DNA of 64,000 nucleotides. It comes from Nitrobacter sp051535235. Lineage in GTDB: Bacteria; Pseudomonadota; Alphaproteobacteria; Rhizobiales; Xanthobacteraceae. Below the pieces are notes generated by a model, which worked only from the letters and a program-made list of their open reading frames with translations, had not been told where the DNA came from and made no database searches. Position numbers and translations under genes: made by a program. The number at the start of each line of letters is the position of its first letter. The first letter of the stretch is position 1. Of this stretch, positions 43,618-54,007 are shown piece after piece. The stretch covers positions 248,001-312,000 of the forward strand of contig NZ_JBPPLZ010000003.1 of the NCBI RefSeq assembly GCF_051535235.1, read 5' to 3'.

Positions 43618-43878
43618 ATGATGTCTGATGCAAATCGAGTAGAGTTCGGGAAACGCCTTGCAAAGCTTGTCGCTGACAAACATTGGACTGATGCGCAATT
43701 CGCCCGCGAAGCATCGAAGCATTACCGCGGTGCACATGATTTCCGCCGCTGCGACATCTCGCTCTATATGCGCGGCGTCCAGTTTCCGAAGCCTGCGCGC
43801 CTGAAGGCGATATGCGAAACGCTCGGGGTCGCGGAAAACGCGCTTGGAGCCGAAGTTCACGTCGGCATGAAGCACTAA
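43618..43878 (+). CDS. Small helix-turn-helix protein, XRE-like
   Basis: 86 residues. The pattern FGKRLAKLVADKHWTDAQFAREAS, then ISLYMRGVQFPKPARLKAI and CETLGV follows the XRE/Cro layout: helices 1-2, a stretched turn with HYRGAHDFRRCD, a recognition-like helix, and the closing LGV. ATG at 43618 (or 43621), AGGAAG upstream. Probably a DNA-binding regulator; target unknown. It is divergent from the terminator-bounded small frame. Confidence 0.65.
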   Translation: MMSDANRVEFGKRLAKLVADKHWTDAQFAREASKHYRGAHDFRRCDISLYMRGVQFPKPARLKAICETLGVAENALGAEVHVGMKH

Positions 43879-44069
43879 TTCCCATTCCATCAGAATCTTT
43901 CGAGTTCTGATGGAATCAGAATCAGAGCTGCGATTCCGATCTGACGCGTTTTCGCGCGCCTGCAGCCGCCATCGGGGCGAGCCCGAGGACGGATACCGGT
44001 TCGCGTCAGAAAACGCGTCAAAACAACAATCGGAAGTTTTCGCTCCTGATTACTCAGAAGCGAAATGCT
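43879..44069. repeat. Dispersed repeat, copy I (long, two hairpins)
   Basis: Fills the gap between the HTH gene and the crystallin-like gene. Begins with TTCCATCAGAATC/GTTCTGATGGAAT, an imperfect hairpin, then GATCTGACGCGTTTTCGCGC, GGATACCGGTTCGCGTCAGA, AACGCGTCAAAACAACAATC and a second hairpin. It includes an inserted GC-rich piece relative to copies B and D. Confidence 0.6.
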
Positions 44070-44414
44070 CTAGCCGACCTGACGTCGAGACGCGTGAGCC
44101 ATTCCCGCGATGGGGATGGCTCTGCCCAGCGAGTCGACCGGACGCATGCCGGTTATGGAATCGTTGGCGTCGTTGGCGCCGAATGCATCGGTGATTGTAA
44201 CGTACACGCCAGGCCCCACGATCTTCGGCCACGGCTTCTGCCATTGCCAATCCTTGAAAAACTGCCAGTTGCCTTCGAGGACAACGAGCGACGACGTTTG
44301 ATCGTTGAAATTGAACTCGTCGACTTGATTGCTGAGATTCTGGATGTGGTCGAATACGTGCTTGTGGTTGCCTTGGAATTCGGCGTTCTCGAAAAGAATG
44401 GCATGAGCTGGCAT
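44070..44414 (-). CDS. Single-domain beta/gamma-crystallin-like protein
   Basis: 114 residues from ATG 44414 with GGGAG 9 bases upstream; no signal peptide. The first Greek-key motif is ILFENAEFQGNHKHVF and the calcium-binding motif (N/D)(N/D)xx(S/T)S is present exactly as NDQTSS in EFNFNDQTSSLVVLEGNW. The second half (WPKIVGPGVYVTITDAFGAN, DSITGMRP) fits the second key. Such one-domain proteins bind calcium and are stable; roles in bacteria are mostly unknown. Orphan, with repeat copy I downstream. Confidence 0.8.
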   Translation of the reverse strand: MPAHAILFENAEFQGNHKHVFDHIQNLSNQVDEFNFNDQTSSLVVLEGNWQFFKDWQWQKPWPKIVGPGVYVTITDAFGANDANDSITGMRPVDSLGRAIPIAGMAHASRRQVG

Positions 44415-44682
44415 GGTCGCGACTCCCTGATGGTGTTGGCGATCCCGCGGGATCTGTCTGGTAGTTGGTCCCGCCGCCGTTTGGGTTCGCCAGTTCTCTC
44501 GCCCATCACAGACTACTGATTCAACTTCGCATCGATATTGCACGATCCGATCGTTGAGGATGCCGTACTCCGATCGCATTTCGAGTTTCGATCGATCGGT
44601 CGCAACGCGCTTCGGCTTGAAAATCGTCCGCGCTCAAAAAGACTCCGCGTTCAAAAGACACAAGGTTCAAAAGGCGCCGCTC
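44415..44682. other. Gap without a supported gene
   Basis: About 270 bases upstream of the crystallin-like gene. It should hold its promoter. Short direct repeats of TTCAAAAG type at 44650-44675 precede the terminator of the next gene. Confidence 0.4.
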
Positions 44683-44722
44683 ATAAAAGAAAAAGGGTGC
44701 GCCAGCGAACCGGCGCACCCTT
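44683..44722 (-). terminator. Terminator of the Gly/Arg-rich gene
   Basis: On the minus strand AAGGGTGCGCC, eight bases, GGCGCACCC and then TTTTTCTTTT; a perfect 9-bp GC-rich stem with a clear T-run, 25 bases after the stop codon of the 44747-45064 gene. Confidence 0.85.
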
Positions 44723-44746
44723 CACGACTTGCGGATTAACCGGCAA

Positions 44747-45064
44747 TCAGTACGGGCAGATCGTGCGGCCCCAGCGCGGGCTGTAATAGCAGCCCGGCGC
44801 GATAATGCCGACGCCACCCCAGCCGCGACCGCGGTAGCCCCAGCCGCGACCACGGTAGCCCCAGCCACCGCCACGTCCGCGACCCCAGCCGCCGCCACGT
44901 CCCCGGCCGCGCCCCCCGCCACGGGCTTCAGCAGACGTGCTCGATCCGGCGATCAGAACCGAAGAAACGCCAGCAACGCCGATAAAGTAGACGCAAACCA
45001 TCGCCGTTGCCGCCAGGACACGGGTGATGATGCTGCGTTGCGTGCTCGAACTTTTTTGAACCAT
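44747..45064 (-). CDS. Gly/Arg/Trp-rich exported protein
   Basis: 105 residues from ATG 45064; GGAG 8 bases upstream. N-terminal helix/signal (VLAATAMVCVYFIGVAGVSS, then VLIAGSSTSAEA) followed by a low-complexity region of RGGGRGRGRGGGWGRGRGGG type and WGYRGRGWGYRGRGWGG, and a C-terminal PGCYYSPRWGRTICPY with two Cys. Probably surface or periplasmic; function unknown. It has its own terminator. Confidence 0.75.
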   Translation of the reverse strand: MVQKSSSTQRSIITRVLAATAMVCVYFIGVAGVSSVLIAGSSTSAEARGGGRGRGRGGGWGRGRGGGWGYRGRGWGYRGRGWGGVGIIAPGCYYSPRWGRTICPY

Positions 45065-45538
45065 CAGGAGAATCTCCAACTCTGTTTGGCACCGTCGTGA
45101 AGCAGACCCTGTATTCGGGACAACCATTGTCGCGAATATAAGGCGGTCAGTTTGTTTTGGTCCGGTGCGTGATAAAATAACATTTCCAACGAATTGAGCG
45201 TGTGCCGCTAATCGAGACCAGGGTCGGCTTACGCCCAGTCAGGGGTCGGCTCCCGCCGTGCTCAGGTTCACGCGCCTTGGTGAAAAATCAGAAAACGCCC
45301 CGGCGCTTCAATTGTAACCTGTAATTGTAGTGATAGTCATGCGCGCTTTCCGGTTGTGAGCAGGCGTCGGCCGGTTTTCCGCTGCAACCGCGTGAACTTG
45401 CTGTGCCGCAGAAGCGACGCAAAAGGGCAGTCATAACGTGGACGAGCGGCGCGGCGCGTTAACCGCTCTCTCACCTACGGGCTCAGGCTACGCGGTCCGA
45501 GCCCGAATTCTTCCCTCCAGATCGCTCCGCAGAGGCTC
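45065..45538. other. Gap upstream of the carbamoyltransferase gene
   Basis: 474 bases, no supported gene. It separates the sparse, repeat-rich part from the core operons to the right. 45290-45350 is locally AT-richer and contains an imperfect direct repeat of TGTAACCTGTAATTGTAG type. Confidence 0.45.
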
Positions 45539-47350
45539 ATGTCAAAACAGCACACCTATGTCCTCGGTCTCAACACCTACGATCACGATGTGAGCGCCTG
45601 CCTGCTTCGCGACGGCGCCATCACTGTCGCCATCGCCAAGGAGCGGATTACGCGCGAGAAGCATGCCAGCGGATTCTACAAGGAAGTCATCGATTATTGC
45701 CTGAGCGCCGAAGGCATCGGCATGGGCGACATCGATCTGGTGGTCAGCAATTGCTACATCCTTCCGGTTCCCGAGATGGAGGAGCGGCTGATCTATCAGG
45801 ACATGCCGGGATTCCTGCCGGCCGAGGAGCGGCAGCAGGCGAAGGACCATCCTTATTTTCGCGCCCATTCCGACAAGGTGGTGTCGATCTCCCACCATCT
45901 CGCGCACGCCTACAGCGCCTTCGCGGCCTGTCCGTTCGAGGAGGGCGCGATCATGATTGTCGATGGCGTCGGCAGCTACCGTTCGGACGTGAACGAGACT
46001 TGTCCGGAAAGCGATCCTGCATCGCCGCTCGCGCGGGAATCGGAGAGCTACTATCGGTTCAGCGGCAAGACGCTCGAATGCCTGAAAAAGGTCTGGATGG
46101 AGCCGGACCGCGGCTTTTTCAGCGACGAGTTCTACAACATGCCCGGCCTCGGCGCGCTCTACAGCCGAGCTTCGACCTACATATTCGGCGACTGGAACAA
46201 GTGCGGCGAGTTGATGGGGCTCGCGCCCTACGGACGCCGCGACACCATCAAGCCGCTGATGGAGATCGCGGACAATCGTCTCACGGTGCCGCGCTGGTCG
46301 GCCGACCTCAACCAGCCCTACATCGCCGAAAGCGGCGGGAAATGGGAAAAAAGCCCTTCCATGCGGCATTGGGAGGATCTCGCCTGGCGGGTTCAGGACG
46401 ACACCGAAAAGGTGCTGCTCGCGCGCGCCAGATGGCTGCGTGAAACCACCGGCGCAAAGAACCTCTGCATCGCCGGCGGCGTGGCGCTGAACTGCGTCGC
46501 CAATGGACGCGTCGCGCGGGAAGCCGGATTCGAGAACGTCTGGATTCAGCCCGCCGCAGGGGACGACGGCATTGCCATCGGCTGCGCCTATTACGGCTGG
46601 CTTGAGGTGCTGAAGCAGGGCCGCGGATTCGTGATGGAGCACGCCTATGTCGGCCGCAGCTACTCGGACGCCGAGGTCGAGGCCGCAACCCGGCGCTCGA
46701 TCGTCAAGGTCCAGACGGCGGCGGTGAAAAGTCCGAACGTCTACGCCGAAACCGCGAAACTTCTGGCGGATCAGAAAGTCATCGGCTGGTTTCAGGGGCG
46801 TTCCGAATTCGGCCCGCGCGCGCTGGGCAACCGCAGCCTGATCGCCGATCCACGCAAGGCCGACATGAAGGATATCCTCAACAGCAGGGTCAAGCACCGC
46901 CAGCCGTTCCGCCCGTTCGCGCCCATCGTGCTGGCCGAGCGCATGACGGATATCTTCGAGGGCGACGAGGACTCGCCGTTCATGCTGATTGCAAAGAGCG
47001 TCCGGCCGGAGTGGCGCGACCGGATTCCGGCGGTGGTTCACGTCGACGGCACGGCGAGGGTGCAGACCGTGCGCGAGAGCACGAACCCGCCGCTCTACCG
47101 GCTGCTGAAGGAATTCGAGGAACTGACCGGGGTCCCGGTGCTGATCAACACCTCGTTCAACGTCAAGGGCGAGCCGATCGTGGAGACGCCGCGCGATGCG
47201 ATGCGCTGCTTCCTGACCACGGGCGTCGATCACCTCGTGCTGCACGACACGGTGATTTCCAAGAAGGGGCTGCACCGGATCGTGGGACCCCTCGTTGGCG
47301 TCTACACCGACGTCGGCGCCGTCGTCATGTCCAACCTCAGGCAGGCCTGA
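45539..47350 (+). CDS. NodU/CmcH-family carbamoyltransferase
   Basis: 603 residues. N-terminal half: GLNTYDHDVSACLLRDGAIT, AKERITREKHASGFYKEVID, SISHHLAHAYSAF (metal-binding His residues), IMIVDGVGSYRSD; centre: CIAGGVALNCVANGRVAREA; C-terminal domain from about residue 400: GWFQGRSEFGPRALGNRSLI, RQPFRPFAPIVLAE. This is the O-carbamoyltransferase fold that uses carbamoyl phosphate and ATP. NodU acts on Nod factors, but no nod genes are near, so the acceptor is unknown. Start at ATG 45539 with AGAGG. Confidence 0.9.
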   Translation: MSKQHTYVLGLNTYDHDVSACLLRDGAITVAIAKERITREKHASGFYKEVIDYCLSAEGIGMGDIDLVVSNCYILPVPEMEERLIYQDMPGFLPAEERQQAKDHPYFRAHSDKVVSISHHLAHAYSAFAACPFEEGAIMIVDGVGSYRSDVNETCPESDPASPLARESESYYRFSGKTLECLKKVWMEPDRGFFSDEFYNMPGLGALYSRASTYIFGDWNKCGELMGLAPYGRRDTIKPLMEIADNRLTVPRWSADLNQPYIAESGGKWEKSPSMRHWEDLAWRVQDDTEKVLLARARWLRETTGAKNLCIAGGVALNCVANGRVAREAGFENVWIQPAAGDDGIAIGCAYYGWLEVLKQGRGFVMEHAYVGRSYSDAEVEAATRRSIVKVQTAAVKSPNVYAETAKLLADQKVIGWFQGRSEFGPRALGNRSLIADPRKADMKDILNSRVKHRQPFRPFAPIVLAERMTDIFEGDEDSPFMLIAKSVRPEWRDRIPAVVHVDGTARVQTVRESTNPPLYRLLKEFEELTGVPVLINTSFNVKGEPIVETPRDAMRCFLTTGVDHLVLHDTVISKKGLHRIVGPLVGVYTDVGAVVMSNLRQA

Positions 47351-47478
47351 GGTCCGGCCGGATGCGCCGTCCTGTCGCGCCCGCGGAGGACGAGATTGTC
47401 ACGCCGGGGCATACAGAATATACCCAACGGGTCCGCCGGGCTTTTGCCGGACGGCATGGCAGCAGGTTACAGCGATCC

Positions 47479-47784
47479 ATGACAGCACGTATCTTCAAGC
47501 CCGCCAAAAACGCGATGCAATCGGGGGTCGCCCAGACCAAGGAATGGCAGCTCGATTACGAGCCCGAGCAGCCGCAGGTCATCGAGCCCCTGATGGGCTG
47601 GACCAGCTCCGGCGACATGAAGCAGCAGATCACGATTCGCTTCGATACAAAGGAGGACGCCGTCGCCTATTGCGAGCGCGAGGGCATTGCCTATCAGGTG
47701 ATCGAGCCGAAGCCGAAGGTGGAAAGAAAGGCAGCCTACGCCGACAATTTCGCATTTCGCCGTATCGAGCCCTGGACGCATTAG
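47479..47784 (+). CDS. NDUFS4-like complex I accessory subunit
   Basis: 101 residues of the ETC_C1_NDUFA4/NDUFS4 family: ARIFKPAKNAMQSGVAQTKE, WQLDYEPEQPQVIEPLMGWT, SSGDMKQQITIRFDTKEDAV, AYCEREGIAYQVIEPKP, FRRIEPWTH. In alphaproteobacteria and mitochondria this small subunit sits on the peripheral arm of NADH:quinone oxidoreductase. The nuo operon is not in the window. Start at ATG 47479; 128 bases after the carbamoyltransferase stop. Confidence 0.92.
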   Translation: MTARIFKPAKNAMQSGVAQTKEWQLDYEPEQPQVIEPLMGWTSSGDMKQQITIRFDTKEDAVAYCEREGIAYQVIEPKPKVERKAAYADNFAFRRIEPWTH

Positions 47785-47802
47785 CGCAGGTCGCCTCGCC
47801 CA

Positions 47803-47972
47803 TAATCATCATGGCCGGGCTTGGCCGTTCGAGGACCGGCGGCGCTTCCGCTCGGCCATAGCCGTTTGAAGAATGGCATCGCTTCACTCGCCTATGGTCC
47901 CGGCCATCCACAGTTTTTCGCTGAATTCCAAAGACGTGGACGCCCGGCATAAAGCCGGGCACGACGGGTTGC
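47803..47972. repeat. Intergenic palindromic element of the GCCGGGC type
   Basis: Left part ATGGCCGGGCTTGGCCG, right part CGCCCGGCATAAAGCCGGGC then ACGACGGG. The sequence between is not coding in any sensible frame; translation gives pieces well known from spurious annotations (DARHKAGHDG). It fills the gap before the carboxylase genes. Confidence 0.65.
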
Positions 47973-48038
47973 TGATTCCGTCCAAAAGAAACATGCTCCA
48001 GGCGAGAGCTTCAACGCCTGCCACCACCCTGGGCTGCC

Positions 48039-49643
48039 ATGGCGCTTCGTTCCGGTATCGATCCCACGTCGTCCGATTTTGTGCGCAACGCCGATGCGAT
48101 GAAGGCTCTCGTCGCGGAGTTGCGCAACAAGCTCGCGGTCGCCGCGGGCGGAGGCGGCGAGGCCGCGCGAGCCCGCCATGCCTCGCGCGGCAAGATGCTG
48201 GCCCGCGAGCGCGTCGATCTGCTGCTCGATCCCGGCACCGCGTTTCTCGAACTGTCGCCGCTGGCGGCGAATGGCATGTACGGCGGCGATGTTCATTCGG
48301 CGAGCATCATCACCGGCGTCGGCCGCGTCTCGGGCCGCGAGTGCGTGATCGTCGCCAACGATGCCACCATCAAGGGCGGCACCTATTATCCGATGACCGT
48401 GAAGAAGCATCTGCGGGCGCAGGATATCGCGCGGCAGAACAATCTGCCCTGCATCTACATGGTGGATTCCGGCGGCGCGTTCCTGCCGCAGCAGGACGAG
48501 ATCTTTCCGGACGAGCGCCACTTCGGCCGCATCTTCTACAATCAGGCCAATATGTCGGCGCAGGGCATTGCGCAGATCGCCATCGTGATGGGATCCTGCA
48601 CCGCGGGCGGAGCCTATGTGCCGGCGATGTCGGACGAAAGCATCATCGTCCGCAATCAAGGCACGATCTTTCTCGGCGGGCCGCCGCTGGTAAAGGCCGC
48701 CACTGGCGAGGTCGTCACAGCGGAAGAACTCGGCGGTGCCGACGTGCACTCGCGGCAGTCCGGCGTCACCGATCATTATGCGCAGAGCGATGCTCACGCG
48801 ATCGGGATCGCGCGCCGTATCGTTTCCATGTTGAAGCCGCCGCAACGCGCGCCGCTCAATATGCGTGAGCCGCGCGAGCCGCTGTTCGCGAGAGAGGAAA
48901 TTTACGGCGTGGTGCCGGCGGATGGCCGCAAGCCGTTCGACGTGCGCGACATCATTGCGCGCATTGTCGACGGATCTGAATTCGACGAGTTCAAGAAGCT
49001 TTACGGCCAAACCCTGGTGTGCGGCTTCGCTCATATCTGGGGTTATCCGGTCGGCATCGTTGCCAACAACGGCATCCTGTTCAGCGAAAGCGCGCTGAAA
49101 GGTACGCATTTCGTCGAACTGTGCTGCCAGCGCGACATTCCGCTTGTGTTCCTGCAGAACATCACCGGCTTCATGGTCGGCAAGAAGTACGAGGCCGGCG
49201 GCATCGCGCGCGACGGCGCCAAACTTGTCACGGCGGTCGCGACCGCCGCCGTGCCGAAATTCACCGTGGTGATCGGCGGCTCCTACGGAGCGGGCAATTA
49301 CGGCATGTGCGGCCGCGCGTTCTCGCCACGATTTCTGTGGATGTGGCCGAACGCGCGGATTTCCGTGATGGGTGGCGAGCAGGCCTCCATTGTTCTCAGC
49401 ACGTTGCGGCGGGAGAACATCGAAGCCAAAGGGGGCACGTGGTCGAACGAGGAGGAGCGCGAATTCCAGGCGCCGATCCGCGCGCAATACGAAAGCCAGG
49501 GCAATCCCTATTACGCCACCGCGCGGTTGTGGGACGACGGCGTGATCGACCCGGTGGATACGCGTCTGGTGCTGGCGCTCGGATTGTCGGCGGCGGCGAA
49601 CGCAGCCGTTGAGCCGACGACGTTCGGCCTGTTCAGGATGTGA
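48039..49643 (+). CDS. mccB: Methylcrotonyl-CoA carboxylase beta subunit (carboxyltransferase)
   Basis: 534 residues, normal for MccB/LiuB. Seen: ASRGKMLARERVDLLLDPGT, GGTYYPMTVKKHLRAQDIAR, the oxyanion motifs VDSGGAFLPQQ and MGSCTAGGAYVPAMSDE, and the second pocket GGSYGAGNYGMCGRAFSPRF. The GNYGMCGRAF pattern fits methylcrotonyl-CoA rather than propionyl-CoA carboxylase. Together with the next gene it acts in leucine breakdown. It overlaps or abuts the alpha-subunit start, so the pair is coupled. No liuC or liuE follow. Confidence 0.93.
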   Translation: MALRSGIDPTSSDFVRNADAMKALVAELRNKLAVAAGGGGEAARARHASRGKMLARERVDLLLDPGTAFLELSPLAANGMYGGDVHSASIITGVGRVSGRECVIVANDATIKGGTYYPMTVKKHLRAQDIARQNNLPCIYMVDSGGAFLPQQDEIFPDERHFGRIFYNQANMSAQGIAQIAIVMGSCTAGGAYVPAMSDESIIVRNQGTIFLGGPPLVKAATGEVVTAEELGGADVHSRQSGVTDHYAQSDAHAIGIARRIVSMLKPPQRAPLNMREPREPLFAREEIYGVVPADGRKPFDVRDIIARIVDGSEFDEFKKLYGQTLVCGFAHIWGYPVGIVANNGILFSESALKGTHFVELCCQRDIPLVFLQNITGFMVGKKYEAGGIARDGAKLVTAVATAAVPKFTVVIGGSYGAGNYGMCGRAFSPRFLWMWPNARISVMGGEQASIVLSTLRRENIEAKGGTWSNEEEREFQAPIRAQYESQGNPYYATARLWDDGVIDPVDTRLVLALGLSAAANAAVEPTTFGLFRM

Positions 49644-49645
49644 CG

Positions 49646-51646
<2,001 letters not shown>

Positions 51647-51791
51647 TCTATTTCCCTGCCAGGTTTTTCGTCCTGGCGACTTTCGGTCAGTCCTGCTCGC
51701 GACGAGATGCCGCATCGGCCGGTTCGTCTTCAGCGTCTTCGCCGCCGGTATACGGCAGTGGGTGAGGGACTAACTTTCGTCGTATCGCGGG

Positions 51792-52139
51792 TTATTTCTT
51801 CCGCTTCTTTCTGGCGGCATAGCGGGCATCGCGCGCCGCCTTGCGTTCGCTTTCGAAAGTGGCCTTGGCGGCCGTCGCTTCTTCCTTCTCCAGGGCGAGC
51901 TGCGCGGCGGCGGCCGCAGCGGCCTCCGCCTCGTGGGCCTTTCGCGCAGCCTTCTCGGCTTCGCGGGCCTGCCGCGCCGTCTCGCGGGCCGCCGCATGGG
52001 CCTCGCGCTCGGCCTGTCTTTGCTTCACGACGGGATCGTCAGGACCGGGCTGCGCGCGAAACTTGTCGAGAATATTTTTCCGGGCCTCAAGCGCCGCCTT
52101 TTGGCGGTCAGCAAAGCCGGGCTCCTTGAATCCACTCAT
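51792..52139 (-). CDS. Ala/Lys/Glu-rich coiled-coil protein (DUF6481-like)
   Basis: 115 residues from ATG 52139 (MSGFKEPGFADRQKAALEAR); another ATG at 52160 adds 7. Almost entirely helical and charged: AHAAARETARQAREAEKAAR type repeats and a basic end AARDARYAARKKRKK. This resembles the DUF6481 family of short rhizobial proteins that start with FKEP-FADRQKAALEA. Role unknown, possibly nucleoid- or ribosome-associated because of the Lys/Arg tail. Convergent with mccA. Confidence 0.72.
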   Translation of the reverse strand: MSGFKEPGFADRQKAALEARKNILDKFRAQPGPDDPVVKQRQAEREAHAAARETARQAREAEKAARKAHEAEAAAAAAAQLALEKEEATAAKATFESERKAARDARYAARKKRKK

Positions 52140-52385
52140 CTGTCGAGCCAGTTCGTTCATACTAATAGCTGGTGTGGGGGCGCTTATAGCAGCTTCGTCA
52201 TCGCATGCGCTGGGAAAAACGCGTTACCTACCGAAATCGCCAGATTTTCAAGGGCGCGCGATCCCTGTGCGGGCTGTTTTCTGCGTTGCCAGCTTGGCGT
52301 CGGCGTGCCGAGCGCGCTTGCCGTCAATGAGGCGCGCCGATATAAGCGCCGCAATTCCCAAGGCCGCTCAATCAAGGATCTCGAC

Positions 52386-52808
52386 ATGGCGACTGAACGC
52401 ACCTTTTCCATTATCAAACCGGATGCAACCGCGCGAAACCTGACCGGTGCGATCAACGCCCTGATCGAAAAGGCAGGCCTGCGGATCGTGGCCCAGAAGC
52501 GCATCCGCATGACCCGCGAGCAGGCCGAGACGTTCTATGCCGTGCACAAGGCGCGCCCCTTTTTCGGAGAGTTGGTCGATTTCATGATTTCCGCTCCCGT
52601 TGTCGTGCAGGTGCTAGAAGGGGACAACGCCGTCCTCAAATATCGCGAGATCATGGGTGCGACCGATCCGTCCAAGGCCGCCGACGGCACGATCCGCAAG
52701 CTCCATGCGAAGTCGGTCGGCGAAAATTCCGTTCACGGATCGGACGCGACCGAGACCGCTGCGGTCGAAATCGCCCAGTTTTTCTCAAGTAACGAGATCG
52801 TCGGCTAA
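52386..52808 (+). CDS. ndk: Nucleoside diphosphate kinase
   Basis: 140 residues, standard length. Start MATERTFSIIKPDATARNLT; the active-site His is in GSDATETAAVEIAQFF's preceding NSVHGSD; LKYREIMGATDPSKAADGTI is typical. It exchanges terminal phosphates among nucleotides in the cytoplasm. ATG 52386 gives the family start; a longer open frame upstream lacks similarity. Followed 21 bases later by a TerC-like gene. Confidence 0.97.
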   Translation: MATERTFSIIKPDATARNLTGAINALIEKAGLRIVAQKRIRMTREQAETFYAVHKARPFFGELVDFMISAPVVVQVLEGDNAVLKYREIMGATDPSKAADGTIRKLHAKSVGENSVHGSDATETAAVEIAQFFSSNEIVG

Positions 52809-52829
52809 ACGGCGAGGTAAAGGACGCCA

Positions 52830-53660
52830 TTGGATTCACTGCTGCACATCTTCGATCTGGCGACGATCACATCGGTCTTCGCCGAATTTCGAAGCGAGTC
52901 GCATCATTCGGCGTTCTGGCTTGCCGTCGGCAAGATCATCTGGATTAACGTACTGTTGTCCGGCGACAACGCGCTGGTCATTGCGCTGGCCTGTCGCGGG
53001 CTGGCGCCGCCGCAGCGGTTTTGGGGCATGGTCCTCGGAGCCGCCGCCGCGGTCGTTCTCCGCATTGTCTTTACGGGGATTGTCGCAACCCTGATGGAAT
53101 TGCCCTACCTCAAGCTGGCGGGGGGCATCGCGCTGCTCGTGATTGCCGCCAAGTTGCTGATGCCGGAGAAGGAGGACGAGGAGGGGGTTGCCGCGGCCCG
53201 GCATCTGTGGGCCGCCGTTCAGGTCGTGGTCGTCGCGGACATCGTGATGAGTCTCGACAATGTGATCGCGGTTGCGGCGGCCGCGAATGGCAGTTTGCCG
53301 CTGTTGATCATCGGACTGGCCATCAGCGTGCCGCTGATCGTGGCCGGCGCCGCGCTGATCATGCTGTTGCTGAATCGCCTGCCTTTTCTGGTGTGGGCCG
53401 GAGCGGCCTTGCTGGGTTGGATCGCGGGGCAAGTCATCGCGACCGATCCGGCGGTCGCGCCGCGACTGCACACGCTGTTCGACGCTGGCGCGGGTGCCTT
53501 TCTGGATACGGTGCTGGTGCGGTTCGGCCTTGCGCGGCAATTTGCCGTTGACGGCGGCACCGGAGAGGAAATTGTTTGTGCCGTGCTGGGGGCGATCATC
53601 GTGCTGATCGCCGGCTCGCTCTGGCGCAGGCGGATAAAGGTCTCCGCCGAGCGTCTCTAG
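52830..53660 (+). CDS. TerC/YjbE-family integral membrane protein
   Basis: 276 residues with a TTG start at 52830 and AAAGGA 7 bases before it. Seven or more membrane segments. The two acid-bearing TerC motifs are present: VLLSGDNALVIALA (first) and VMSLDNVIAVAAAANG (second), with the Asp residues in the membrane expected to bind a metal. Members are linked to tellurite resistance and manganese export; the substrate here is unknown. Probably cotranscribed with ndk. No yybP-ykoY-type riboswitch fits in the 21-base gap. Confidence 0.88.
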   Translation: MDSLLHIFDLATITSVFAEFRSESHHSAFWLAVGKIIWINVLLSGDNALVIALACRGLAPPQRFWGMVLGAAAAVVLRIVFTGIVATLMELPYLKLAGGIALLVIAAKLLMPEKEDEEGVAAARHLWAAVQVVVVADIVMSLDNVIAVAAAANGSLPLLIIGLAISVPLIVAGAALIMLLLNRLPFLVWAGAALLGWIAGQVIATDPAVAPRLHTLFDAGAGAFLDTVLVRFGLARQFAVDGGTGEEIVCAVLGAIIVLIAGSLWRRRIKVSAERL

Positions 53661-54007
53661 AACGGGATTGATCCGTCGCGCCGCGCATTTCACGGCCGGT
53701 ATCAAACATGTGGAAGCCGGGACACGCCCGCAAAGCGAGGCCGGTGCCGCCGCAGCGTCGTTCTGCGGGTGCGGTCGCCCCGCCGGCATTTCGAAACCAT
53801 GGGGCCTCGGCCAGTTTCACGATAACCGGTCGTGGCTTGCTAAGAGGTAATTTTCGTGTTGCAATCTATGCACAATCGGATCTTGGTCCGTTCGTCTGTG
53901 CGTTTCGCGAATTCGAAGGTTCAGCAGAGATCAGGAGGGGGTCGTTTGTAACGTGGTGCGCGATGCGCGGCCGCGTCTTTTTTTATACCCAGACAGGGAG
54001 ACAGACG
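53661..54007. promoter_or_regulatory. Long leader region of the cold-shock gene
   Basis: 347 bases without a gene, upstream of a CspA-type gene. The last 70 bases have a GC-rich palindrome (CGCGGCCGCG, 53966-53975) followed closely by a run of seven T (53978-53984), 24 bases before the start codon. Long structured leaders control many cold-shock genes; here the T-run could allow attenuation, but the stem is not clean. Confidence 0.4.

Noticed and set aside
30909..44069. Possibility that the recurrent repeats are a CRISPR array
   Set aside because: Copies are far apart, in both orientations and degenerate, with genes between them; there are no regularly spaced short repeats and no cas genes.
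47873..48868. Long plus-strand frame starting in the palindrome before mccB
   Set aside because: Overlaps mccB in another frame; its start translates the GCCGGGC-type palindrome.
52809..52829. yybP-ykoY riboswitch upstream of the TerC-like gene
   Set aside because: Only 21 bases separate ndk from this gene, too short for the aptamer.
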